Of a stretch of 13,842 nucleotides of DNA, positions 6,810 to 13,842 are shown piece by piece. Within the stretch, counting starts at the first letter, position 1. The number at the start of each line of letters is the position of its first letter. Below the pieces are notes generated by a model, which saw only the letters and a program-made list of their open reading frames with translations, was not told the DNA's origin and searched no databases. A program made the position numbers and the translations under genes. This DNA comes from an uncultured Lachnospiraceae bacterium (GTDB lineage Bacteria; Bacillota; Clostridia; Lachnospirales; Lachnospiraceae). The DNA is taken from positions 1 to 13,842 of the forward strand of contig CACZPG010000296.1 of NCBI GenBank assembly GCA_902782965.1. The letters are read 5' to 3'.

Positions 6810-7006
6810 TGACATTGAGTAATGACATTGAGTAATGACATACGGATTGCTACGTTTCTTCGAAACTCTCGCAATCCTTGAAACACTCGGAATCCGCAGT
6901 TTTTTCTTATGAAAAAACGCTACTTCCTCGTGTTTCAGCGTGTCATGAAGTCAAAATACTCCTCCTGCAAGCAGAAACGTATTTTGACTTATGACACTTA
7001 TGTCAC
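6809..7006. repeat. Structured intergenic element with terminal inverted repeats and three hairpins
   Basis: Non-coding. Ends are GTGACAT (6809-6815) and ATGTCAC (7000-7006). Between them lie three separate stem-loops. H1 (6844-6877) pairs GGATTGC with GCAATCC around an inner GTTTC/GAAAC stem. H2 (6879-6937) pairs TGAAACAC with GTGTTTCA and GGAA with TTCC, around an inner 8-bp GTTTTTTC/GAAAAAAC stem. H3 (6940-6997) pairs GTGTCAT plus AAGTCAAAATAC with GTATTTTGACTT plus ATGACAC, 19 bp with one bulged G. The layout is what is expected of a small non-autonomous (MITE- or BOX-like) genomic repeat or of a structured RNA. Membership in a named family cannot be seen from one copy. ATA lies on both outer sides, a possible but weak target duplication. 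Confidence 0.8.
6810..6841 (+). repeat. Tandem 13-bp repeat (2 full copies plus 6 bp)
   Basis: TGACATTGAGTAA occurs at 6810-6822 and 6823-6835, followed by TGACAT at 6836-6841. It begins directly after the shikimate kinase stop and forms the left edge of the larger structured element. The TGACAT core is the same as the inverted ATGTCA at that element's right edge. Confidence 0.9.
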
Positions 7007-7026
7007 ATAAATACCAAAATATTAAC

Positions 7027-7073
7027 AAAGTGACGATTATGAACAAAAAAAGTTTACATAATTGTCACTTTTT
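7027..7073 (+). terminator. Rho-independent terminator after the aroK run
   Basis: AAAGTGAC (7027-7034) pairs with GTCACTTT (7064-7071), and ATTATG (7036-7041) with CATAAT (7057-7062), interrupted by a single G/T mismatch. The loop is 15 nt and further T residues follow (7072-7073). It is the first conventional terminator after the small-protein/add/aroE/aroK run. The T run is short and partly used in the stem, so strength is uncertain. Confidence 0.6.
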
Positions 7074-7078
7074 CGGTC

Positions 7079-7107
7079 TTGATAATCTTTTAGAAAAGAT
7101 GTATAAA
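7079..7107 (+). promoter_or_regulatory. Sigma-A-type promoter of the MATE exporter gene
   Basis: TTGATA (7079-7084) and TATAAA (7102-7107) are separated by exactly 17 nt. The predicted start near 7114 gives a leader of about 110 nt. It lies immediately downstream of the preceding terminator, so the exporter gene appears to be its own transcription unit. Confidence 0.7.
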
Positions 7108-7223
7108 CTTAATTCAACGGTTAGAAAAAAGAATACAATTCAGATTTTAACCTTGTAAAAGTATAAGTAATAACTGATTAAGACATCATTTACTTCAAAG
7201 TTTTATTATGGAGGTAAAAAGAC

Positions 7224-8609
7224 ATGACCGAAAAGAAAACAGTTGATATGACAATAGGATCACCGTTTAAGCATATACTGGGATTTATGCTTCCAACCCT
7301 GGTAGGTTATCTGTTCCAGCAGCTTTACAGTATGGCTGATACGGTTATAATAGGAAGATTTCTCGGAGAGGATAGCCTGGCGGCTGTCGGATCTACGGGA
7401 TGCATGAATTTCATGATAATTGGTTTCTGTATGGGACTCTGCTCAGGCTTTGCTATCCCTATAGCACAGAAATTCGGTGCCAAGGATTTTACGGCAATGA
7501 GAAAATTTGTCGCAAATTCCATCTGGGCCTGCATTGGATTTGCAATTATAATTACTTCCGTTTTCTATATGCTTTGCATGAATATCCTGCAGATGCTCAG
7601 AACACCTTCAAATATAATAGATGAGGCTTATATTTACCTGTCGATACTATTTCTGGGTATTCCGGTAACCATGATGTATAATATGGCTTCCGGAATAATG
7701 AGAAGCCTCGGAGACAGCAGGACGCCGGTTTATTTTCTGCTGATTTCCTCAGGACTTAACATAGTTCTTGATATTATTATGGTTCAATATATGGGGATTG
7801 CAGGTGCTGCATGGGCAACTGTAATCTCACAGCTGATTTCAGGACTTCTTTGTATCATGTATATGCACAGAAAGTTCGAGATACTTCGACTCAGCAGGAA
7901 TGATATGCAGCTGGATATGAAGAGTGTCGGAAAACTGGTTTATATTGGTATTCCTATGGGACTTCAGTATTCTATTACTGCAATTGGCAGCGTAGTTCTA
8001 CAATCTGCTGTAAATGTGCTTGGAAGTACTTATGTAGCATCTTCAGCAACGGCTATGAAGGTAAGTATGTTCTTCTGCTGTCCATTTGATGCGCTTGGTT
8101 CCACAGCAGCAACCTATGGCGGACAGAATATCGGAGCAGGCAAGCTTGACAGAATCAGCGAAGGTCTTAAATGGTGTATCACCATAGGATTTGTATATTC
8201 AGTTATAGCATATATTGTTCTTGGTATATTCGGACAGAACCTGATAGGGCTTTTCCTGGATGAGCCGAGCACATTGCTGCTGCATAATACAGCACTTTAT
8301 CTGAAATGTAATTCGATGTTCTATTTCTTCCTGGCACTTGTTAATATTGTCAGGTTCCTGATCCAGGGTATGGGATATTCGATGATAGCAATACTTGCCG
8401 GTGTATTTGAGATGGTGGCACGTGCATTTGCCGGATCAGTATTGGTTCCTCAGCATGGATATATTGCTGCCTGCCTTGCAAGTCCGCTTGCCTGGGTTCT
8501 GGCAGATGTATTTCTCATAGTCACATACAAGGTGATAATGAAAAAACTGAGAAACCGTGAGAGCTTTGTACAGGGACAGATAAGCGTTATACATGCTGCT
8601 GTCAGATAA
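7224..8609 (+). CDS. MATE-family efflux transporter
   Basis: Product of 461 aa, hydrophobic throughout with about 12 membrane helices in two related halves, the normal size for multidrug and toxin extrusion (MATE) proteins. The N-terminus has the family pattern FMLPTLVGYLFQQLYSMAD followed by IIGRFLGEDSLAAVG, and GGQNIGAGK lies near the start of the second half. Members export cationic drugs, toxins or metabolites in exchange for Na+ or H+; the substrate here cannot be predicted. The start is supported by GGAGG at 7210-7214, 9 nt before the ATG. It has its own promoter and a strong terminator downstream, and neither neighbouring gene suggests a substrate. Confidence 0.93.
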   Translation: MTEKKTVDMTIGSPFKHILGFMLPTLVGYLFQQLYSMADTVIIGRFLGEDSLAAVGSTGCMNFMIIGFCMGLCSGFAIPIAQKFGAKDFTAMRKFVANSIWACIGFAIIITSVFYMLCMNILQMLRTPSNIIDEAYIYLSILFLGIPVTMMYNMASGIMRSLGDSRTPVYFLLISSGLNIVLDIIMVQYMGIAGAAWATVISQLISGLLCIMYMHRKFEILRLSRNDMQLDMKSVGKLVYIGIPMGLQYSITAIGSVVLQSAVNVLGSTYVASSATAMKVSMFFCCPFDALGSTAATYGGQNIGAGKLDRISEGLKWCITIGFVYSVIAYIVLGIFGQNLIGLFLDEPSTLLLHNTALYLKCNSMFYFFLALVNIVRFLIQGMGYSMIAILAGVFEMVARAFAGSVLVPQHGYIAACLASPLAWVLADVFLIVTYKVIMKKLRNRESFVQGQISVIHAAVR

Positions 8610-8756
8610 TAAAATGCATGGATATGACAATTTGTGGCAGATTATGACTTGTAAATTATCCATATGTTAAGCACGATTGTAGTTATGTAAATCAATAATT
8701 ATGGCATAAAACAGACATAAATTTTAAAATCTTTGTATTTTTTTATAAAAATATTT

Positions 8757-8785
8757 AAAAAAGCCACAAAATCTTGTGGCTTTTT
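8757..8785 (+). terminator. Strong rho-independent terminator of the MATE gene
   Basis: GCCACAA (8763-8769) pairs with TTGTGGC (8774-8780) around the 4-nt loop AATC, followed by TTTTT (8781-8785) and preceded by a run of A, so it may also work in the opposite direction. The preceding 150 nt (8610-8756) hold no gene, only an imperfect hairpin (ATGGAT 8618-8623 and AATTT 8629-8633 pairing with 8653-8663). Confidence 0.9.
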
Positions 8786-8859
8786 CTGTTTTTTAGTGTT
8801 ACAATGACCCTGTCTATGTTCTGTAAACCTATTGACAGAAAAATAATAGGAGCTAAATA

Positions 8860-10230
8860 GTGAAGAGTAAATCAAGAAAAGTATTACTCTATATATCCGC
8901 CGTTGTCATGATTGTTTTCAGCGTCGTTGTTGGAAATAACAAAGCGGGGGAGGAAAATAAGAATGAGACTCGGCTTACCAAGGCTAATGCTGCGGAGGTG
9001 GAGTCTGATTTTGATGTTTACGAAGCAGGTGAAGATGGAGTGAATGTTTACGGGGAAATGGATTATTCCGATGATATTAATTCGGATAATGATAAAGTAG
9101 AAGAGGATGTAAACGTTTCTGAAGACGAATCAGAAGAAGTTAAGAGCATTACTGATCAGACTCTGAATATGGCTTCCGAATCAGACGAGATTTCAGAGAA
9201 GATTTCAGAAATGAGCCTTAGGGACAAGGTTGCTCAGCTTTTTATCATTACTCCTGATGCCCTTACCCAGGTTGATGAGGTCACAATGGCCGGAGATTCC
9301 ACTAAGGAAGCAATTAATAATTATCCTGTTGGCGGAATCATTTACATGGGTGATAACCTTCAGTCGAAGACTCAGGTACAGGAAATGCTTTCCAATACCT
9401 ATGCTTATGGAATGGAGAGAAATGGACTTCCTATGTTCCTTTGTGTGGATGAAGAAGGTGGTACTGTTGCTCGTATAGCAGGCAGTGGAAGATTTGAAGT
9501 GGACAGAGTCGGAAATATGGCAGATGTTGGAGCTGCCGGCAATACGCAGAAAGCCCGTGAGGTTGGAGAGACTATAGGTGAGTACCTGGCAGAGCTTGGA
9601 TTCAATGTTGATTTCGCTCCGGTAGCAGATGTTCTTACTAATCCGGATAATTCAATTGTAAAGTATCGTTCCTTTGGCGATGACGCTGATACTGTATCTG
9701 ATATGTCACTGGAGGTTTCTGAAGGTCTTAAATCTAAGGGATTGGAATCTGTATTTAAACACTTCCCAGGTCATGGAGCTACTGCAGGAGATACTCATCT
9801 CGGAGCAGCATTTACCAATAAGAGTATTTCAGAGCTTAGTGCTTCGGAGCTGGTTCCTTTCCAGAATGCAATAGATAACGGAGCAGATTTCATCATGGTT
9901 TCACACATTTCCGCACCGGGAATAACTGGTCATGATACACCTGCGTCAGTTTCAGATATTCTTATAACTGATCTTCTGAGAGGTCAGATGGGATATAACG
10001 GAATTGTAGTAACGGATGCAATGGATATGGGCGCTATAACACAGAAGTATTCTTCACGTGAGGCAGCAGTTCTTGCCATTCAGGCAGGAGTTGATATCAT
10101 TCTTATGCCGGAGAATTTCCGTGAGGCATATGACGGAGTGATCTCTGCAGTAGAGTCCGGTAAAATTTCCGAAGACAGAATTGATGAATCTCTGAGACGA
10201 ATTCTGGAAGTAAAGATGGAAATGGAATAA
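8860..10230 (+). CDS. nagZ: Exported GH3 beta-N-acetylhexosaminidase (NagZ type)
   Basis: Product of 456 aa; removes terminal beta-linked N-acetylglucosamine, typically from peptidoglycan fragments. Residues 1-25 form a signal peptide or membrane anchor (basic start, hydrophobic 8-24, no lipobox Cys). Residues about 46-112 form a linker rich in Asp, Glu and Ser. The GH3 TIM barrel (about 113-456) contains DEEGG (197-201), KHFPGHG (300-306) and the Asp-His dyad D311/H313 (GDTHLG) characteristic of NagZ, and nucleophile D386 (VTDAMDM). There is no second (alpha/beta sandwich) GH3 domain or PASTA-type domain. The start is GTG, supported by AGGAG at 8848-8852 with 7-nt spacing. The CPBP protease gene follows after 51 nt without a terminator, so the two may be co-transcribed. 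An extracytoplasmic role in wall turnover or muropeptide recycling is likely. Confidence 0.92.
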   Translation: MKSKSRKVLLYISAVVMIVFSVVVGNNKAGEENKNETRLTKANAAEVESDFDVYEAGEDGVNVYGEMDYSDDINSDNDKVEEDVNVSEDESEEVKSITDQTLNMASESDEISEKISEMSLRDKVAQLFIITPDALTQVDEVTMAGDSTKEAINNYPVGGIIYMGDNLQSKTQVQEMLSNTYAYGMERNGLPMFLCVDEEGGTVARIAGSGRFEVDRVGNMADVGAAGNTQKAREVGETIGEYLAELGFNVDFAPVADVLTNPDNSIVKYRSFGDDADTVSDMSLEVSEGLKSKGLESVFKHFPGHGATAGDTHLGAAFTNKSISELSASELVPFQNAIDNGADFIMVSHISAPGITGHDTPASVSDILITDLLRGQMGYNGIVVTDAMDMGAITQKYSSREAAVLAIQAGVDIILMPENFREAYDGVISAVESGKISEDRIDESLRRILEVKMEME

Positions 10231-10281
10231 ATATAGATTTGTTAGTTCTAAGGGGGATATTTAGTTGGAGGTCAGGGATTA

Positions 10282-11241
10282 ATGAATGAGAATAATGAAC
10301 AATTAGAGACTGCGTCTTCTTCACAGGAAGCTGATGCAGCTTCTTTTAATAAAAAAGGTGGCTTTGTGAAATATCTGAAGGGCGGAATAATAACGACTTA
10401 TATAGTCGCCTTTGTTATTATGCTTGTCGGATCAATATTAGGCGGCCTGCTGGTTGGTAAGACGCTTGATAAACTGGGTCTGTTAAATGACGATCATCCT
10501 GTAATGGTTACGGCATGTGAATATTTATCCTTTATCGGTATATGGATAATAATGTTGATAGTTATCCTGATAGGCAGAAAGACAGAATATATTCGAAAGA
10601 TTCTGCCGCAGGTTACACGCAGATCTGTAATAATGTTTATAGCTGGTCTATTCATTGTCGGCGGTCTTAATTTTATCTGTATTATAGCAGCAATTCTGCA
10701 TAAGGACATTTTCCTTTATTTTAACAGCTTTGACATTATTCCTTTGATTTTTCTTCTTATCTCTGTCTGTATACAGTCTTCGGCAGAAGAGCTTATCTGC
10801 AGAGGTTTTATTTACAGAAGGATTGAAGCCTGCTACAAACATCCCGCAGTCGCCATAATAGGAAATTCATTATTCTTTGCACTTCTTCATCTGGGAAATG
10901 ATGGTGTAACTGCTCTTTCACTTCTCAACATAATGCTTGCAGGACTGCTATTCGGTCTGGCTTTGTACTATACGGGAAGTATAGCATTCGCCTTTGCCGG
11001 ACATACAGGTTGGAATTTCTGTCAGAGCATAATATTCGGTCTCCCCAATAGTGGAGCGGTATTTCCATATTCTTTAATGAAGCTGGAATCATCAAATGCC
11101 AGAGACAGTTTCTTCTATAACAGCGGCTTCGGTATAGAAGGAACAGTATTCTCAGTTATAGTTCTGGGTATAGCATGCACGGTAATCATTATTCTGGGAC
11201 AGATGAACAGACAAAAAGCAAAGAATGACAATAATACCTGA
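10282..11241 (+). CDS. CPBP-family intramembrane glutamic protease (Abi/Rce1-like)
   Basis: Product of 319 aa. A polar N-terminal tail (1-28) precedes about eight hydrophobic segments. The three conserved family motifs are present: EELICR (E169, E170, R174), FALLH (F199, H203) and HTGWN (H241, N245), which form the active site in the Rce1-type membrane proteases. Bacterial members are linked to bacteriocin self-immunity, protein maturation or envelope functions; nothing here tells the substrate. A strong GGAGG (10267-10271) lies 10 nt before the ATG. It follows the NagZ-type gene by 51 nt and ends before a strong terminator, so the pair likely forms one transcription unit. No bacteriocin precursor-like small gene is evident beside it. 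Confidence 0.9.
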   Translation: MNENNEQLETASSSQEADAASFNKKGGFVKYLKGGIITTYIVAFVIMLVGSILGGLLVGKTLDKLGLLNDDHPVMVTACEYLSFIGIWIIMLIVILIGRKTEYIRKILPQVTRRSVIMFIAGLFIVGGLNFICIIAAILHKDIFLYFNSFDIIPLIFLLISVCIQSSAEELICRGFIYRRIEACYKHPAVAIIGNSLFFALLHLGNDGVTALSLLNIMLAGLLFGLALYYTGSIAFAFAGHTGWNFCQSIIFGLPNSGAVFPYSLMKLESSNARDSFFYNSGFGIEGTVFSVIVLGIACTVIIILGQMNRQKAKNDNNT

Positions 11242-11290
11242 TGAATAGATGTATAGAAATATACGTATCGGTTTAATAAACGATGATAAG

Positions 11291-11330
11291 AACAGGGTGT
11301 GGATTTAATCCACACCCTGTTTGTTCTTTT
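11291..11330 (+). terminator. Strong rho-independent terminator after the CPBP gene
   Basis: A perfect 14-bp stem (AACAGGGTGTGGAT 11291-11304 with ATCCACACCCTGTT 11308-11321) with a TTA loop, followed by a T-rich tail (TGTTCTTTT). It begins 50 nt after the CPBP stop codon and closes the nagZ/CPBP unit. Confidence 0.93.
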
Positions 11331-11349
11331 GCCACTACTTTTGCCACTA
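11326..11349 (+). repeat. Tandem 12-bp repeat at a terminator tail
   Basis: CTTTTGCCACTA occurs twice head to tail (11326-11337, 11338-11349). The first copy supplies the end of the T-rich tail of the preceding terminator. Confidence 0.85.
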
Positions 11350-11472
11350 TCGTAAAAAATAGACGAGTGATAAAATATAATCGGTGTTATTTCGGGCACC
11401 GAATTATTGGATATAGAAGAAACAAATAACATTATGATATTAAAAAATATTTCAGTATGTTGAGGTATAAAA
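11350..11472 (+). other. Leader region of the lipase-like gene
   Basis: AT-rich non-coding stretch. A TATAAT hexamer (11376-11381) could be a -10, but no acceptable -35 lies 16-18 nt upstream. A 6-bp hairpin (TCGGTG 11381-11386 with CACCGA 11397-11402, 10-nt loop) follows directly. I cannot match it to a known riboswitch, and the stem is too short to support one. Confidence 0.25.
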
Positions 11473-13842
11473 ATGCAGGAATCAATGAATAAACTAAGAA
11501 AAAAATCTATAAAAAGAAAACTATTTACAAGGATTGTAGCCATGCTTTCAGTAGCTGCTTTGATGTTTTCAGCTTTCAATAATGTAAGTTTCAAGTCGGC
11601 TGAAATAAGCAATGTATATGCTGCTGATAATTCAGGAGATTTTCTCAGATATAAAATCAAATGGCGTATTCTTTCTATTGATGGCGACAATGCATTCCTT
11701 CTGGCAGACCAGGTATTGGATTGTAAGAAGTATAATAGTATTGATAAAACAATTACCTGGGAAAAATGTTCACTTCGATCCTGGCTTAATAATGATTTCT
11801 ATAATAATGCATTTAATAAGGTCGAAAAGAAGGCAATTATTGAAACTGATTTGATAAATGAAGATAATCCGACATATAGGCTGGATGGTGGAAACAATAC
11901 AAAAGATAATGTGTTTATTTTGTCTGTTTCAGAAGCCGGCAATGAGGCATATGGATTTAATAGGGTTTATAGTAAAGAAGATCATTCCAGAAGGTGTAAG
12001 GCCACTGATTATGCGCTGAATCAGGGTATTGCTACAAGAAAAATAGATGGCTATACAGGGTATAGTTATTGGTGGTTGAGGACGCCGGGACATCAAAGTA
12101 ATATGACCTCTGATGTTGAATTAACAGGAATACTTAAAGCCAGAGGTGATTATGCAGTACGCGTAAGTGTAGGTGTGCGCCCGGCTATACATGTAAATTT
12201 AAATTCTCCTTATGTTACTGATGCAGGAGAAATTGATTCTGAGCATAATGTTACTCATAATAATAATGGTTATAGTAATCCAAGGAAAGCAGATAACGGA
12301 ACTGTAACATGGGACTGTGTGTATTTTGGAAGTTATAATCAAAATACTACCGTTCCTGATGATAATGAATTAGTAGATGAAAACAATACTGTATATAAAC
12401 CGGAAATTCAGAAGGGGCATTATAAATTAGGCAAAGAAGAAAACCATGAGATTTCCTTGGACGAGAATGTATTTAATAAGTCTTCAATGACATATGATCA
12501 CGAACTTGCCAGATCTTCGGCTGAATTTGCTACTTTGGCGTATAAGGATGAAAAAACCGTATATAAAGTATTTGATGAAATGTTATATGATTTTGATCCG
12601 AGTAAGGATTATCATCCGGATAAGGAAGGTCTTAAAGCATATTACTATATATGTAGCAAGGTGATTGAGTATAATGGAGTAAAAACTCCGGTAATACTTG
12701 TTCCGATAAGAGGAACTTTTCAGCAGGAATGGGTAGATAATTTCAATCCGGGCACAGGTGTAGTTCATGAAGGCTTTGAAAGAGCTGCCGAAGATATATA
12801 TTCAAACTTATTTGATTATATAAAAAGGAAAAAATACAATAATATGCCTATAAAGATTCTCATCACGGGTCATAGCCGAGGTGCCATCACAGCCAATCTG
12901 GTTGGTGGAAAAATAGATGACATGGGAGGATTGATAAAAGGTAACGATTGTATAGATCTCGATTCTAAAAATATCTTTGTTTATACTTTCGCTTCTCCTA
13001 ATGGAACACTTGATAAAGAGAGGAATTCATCATCTTACGATAATATTTATAATATAGTGAATCCGGAAGATTTTGTAACAAAAGTTCTGCTGTCACAGTG
13101 GGGATATGGCAGATATGGAAGAACATATATTCTTCCAAGCAAGTCATTGGAATGGAACTGGAAGAACTGGAAGTACTATGATGCATATTTAAATAAAGTA
13201 AACGAAAACTATAAAAATTGGAATGATAAGGGGGACCAATATGAACCCTATCCTTTGGGTATATATGATTTGTATTGCTATGTAAATTACGTAAATATTC
13301 AGGTTCCATCTGTAAATGCTTTCTATACAAAAACATTAGATTGGCGAAAGCAAGCTTATAATTTCATAGCATCTATAAATAAAAATAAAAAGCAAGAGAA
13401 AGAAGAAGATTCAACATTACATACACTATATAGAGGATTAATGGGCAGATTAATGGCTTTAATTGGAGGCGGCTCTGTTGATGAAAATTCTGAAGAATTT
13501 ATAAAAACATTTAGTAGTGTATTATGTGGCGGTTATGGAAATCTGGGAAAGACAACATTGATGTTCTTTATTGTTAATCAGGTATATAACCCGGATAATC
13601 TTTATAGAGTCCTTTTTGATGGTGAAAATTTCATCTTTGATGGAATGAATGAAAACTTTGCCCATGCTCATCAGTCTGAATATTATCTTGCAGCTATGAA
13701 AGCTCTTACAAGTGAAGATATGGAAGATTGGAATAAGAAGAATAAAGTTTTCATGGGTATTGTCAACTGCCCGGTAGATATAGAAGTACGTGATTCCAAT
13801 AACCAGATTGTAGGAAAGATTAAAGACAATACAGTTGATAGT
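11473..13842 (+). CDS. Secreted DUF6273 / class-3 lipase-like fusion protein (3' end outside window)
   Basis: An open frame of 790 codons runs to the window edge without a stop, so the C-terminus is missing. Residues 1-50 are a signal peptide: very basic start, hydrophobic core 20-35 and a likely cut after NVYA. Residues about 58-242 match DUF6273 as found in gut Firmicutes (IKWRIL, FLLADQVLDCKKYN, LRSWLNNDFYNNAF, YWWLRTPG, GVRPAIHVNL). Residues about 340-745 form an alpha/beta hydrolase of the class-3 lipase type: VPIRGTF (oxyanion-side strand), the nucleophile elbow GHSRG (S468), NPEDF with probable acid D533, and AHAHQSEYY with probable catalytic His at 731 or 733. A further module begins near 760 (VNCPVDIEV). 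The substrate (lipid, esterified polysaccharide or other) is unknown. The start is supported by GAGGT at 11462-11466; ATG 11485 is an alternative. Confidence 0.85.
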   Translation, partial: MQESMNKLRKKSIKRKLFTRIVAMLSVAALMFSAFNNVSFKSAEISNVYAADNSGDFLRYKIKWRILSIDGDNAFLLADQVLDCKKYNSIDKTITWEKCSLRSWLNNDFYNNAFNKVEKKAIIETDLINEDNPTYRLDGGNNTKDNVFILSVSEAGNEAYGFNRVYSKEDHSRRCKATDYALNQGIATRKIDGYTGYSYWWLRTPGHQSNMTSDVELTGILKARGDYAVRVSVGVRPAIHVNLNSPYVTDAGEIDSEHNVTHNNNGYSNPRKADNGTVTWDCVYFGSYNQNTTVPDDNELVDENNTVYKPEIQKGHYKLGKEENHEISLDENVFNKSSMTYDHELARSSAEFATLAYKDEKTVYKVFDEMLYDFDPSKDYHPDKEGLKAYYYICSKVIEYNGVKTPVILVPIRGTFQQEWVDNFNPGTGVVHEGFERAAEDIYSNLFDYIKRKKYNNMPIKILITGHSRGAITANLVGGKIDDMGGLIKGNDCIDLDSKNIFVYTFASPNGTLDKERNSSSYDNIYNIVNPEDFVTKVLLSQWGYGRYGRTYILPSKSLEWNWKNWKYYDAYLNKVNENYKNWNDKGDQYEPYPLGIYDLYCYVNYVNIQVPSVNAFYTKTLDWRKQAYNFIASINKNKKQEKEEDSTLHTLYRGLMGRLMALIGGGSVDENSEEFIKTFSSVLCGGYGNLGKTTLMFFIVNQVYNPDNLYRVLFDGENFIFDGMNENFAHAHQSEYYLAAMKALTSEDMEDWNKKNKVFMGIVNCPVDIEVRDSNNQIVGKIKDNTVDS

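Noticed and set aside
6810..7026. CRISPR array or tRNA-like fold
   Set aside because: The 13-mers are directly adjacent without spacers and the three hairpins do not make a cloverleaf or carry tRNA box sequences.
8832..8859. Perfect TTGACA as -35 for the nagZ-type gene
   Set aside because: A -10 at the right distance would overlap the GTG start and place the ribosome site outside the transcript, so the hexamer is probably coincidental.
11376..11472. Riboswitch in the lipase-like gene leader
   Set aside because: Only one 6-bp hairpin is visible and no conserved aptamer core could be recognised.
11115..11690. Open frame of 191 codons on the minus strand
   Set aside because: It spans the end of the CPBP gene, the strong terminator and the start of the lipase-like gene. 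Its sequence has no recognisable domain and crosses clear plus-strand signals.
12998..13336. Open frame of 112 codons on the minus strand
   Set aside because: Antisense to the lipase-like gene, whose plus-strand frame is open for 790 codons with catalytic motifs.

Overview
The window looks like chromosome from a low-GC, Gram-positive anaerobe of the Lachnospiraceae (Butyrivibrio, Pseudobutyrivibrio or Lachnospira type). This is an inference from protein style, not a database match. The support is: AT-rich spacers with GGAGG-type ribosome binding sites; a CX2CX5CX3C FeoB-associated small membrane protein; an adenosine deaminase carrying the TDN/SDN active-site variant; and secreted proteins with Ig-like or DUF6273 modules whose signal peptides end in a VYA cleavage motif.

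Layout. Positions 76-3229 (+) hold a secreted multi-domain wall or surface protein and, 16 nt later, a membrane-anchored spermidine-synthase-like protein. A convergent DtxR/MntR-type metal repressor (3366-3758, -) ends in a clear terminator that reads on the minus strand. From the repressor's divergent side a strong promoter (3802-3831) with a palindrome at its start point reads into a tightly spaced run of four genes: the Cys-rich small membrane protein, adenosine deaminase, a YdiB-type shikimate dehydrogenase and shikimate kinase (3921-6809). No terminator is visible inside that run. Purine salvage and two consecutive shikimate-pathway steps may therefore share a transcript that starts at a probably metal-regulated promoter.

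Directly against the shikimate kinase stop codon lies a non-coding element of about 200 bp (6809-7006). It has short terminal inverted repeats, tandem 13-mers and three stacked hairpins, and is followed by a conventional terminator (7027-7073). A consensus-like promoter (7079-7107) then drives a MATE-family exporter (7224-8609), closed by a textbook terminator at 8763-8785.

Positions 8860-11241 hold an exported GH3 beta-N-acetylhexosaminidase (NagZ type, with an acidic linker) and a CPBP intramembrane protease, followed by a long-stemmed terminator. The last gene (11473 to the window edge) is an incomplete secreted protein of at least 790 residues that joins a DUF6273 module to a class-3 lipase-type alpha/beta hydrolase with a recognisable Ser-Asp-His triad.

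I found no tRNA, rRNA, CRISPR array, transposase, phage gene or recognisable riboswitch. Most genes are ordinary housekeeping or cell-envelope genes. The items most worth a second look are the structured repeat element after aroK, the metal-repressor/small-protein control region, and the DUF6273-lipase fusion.
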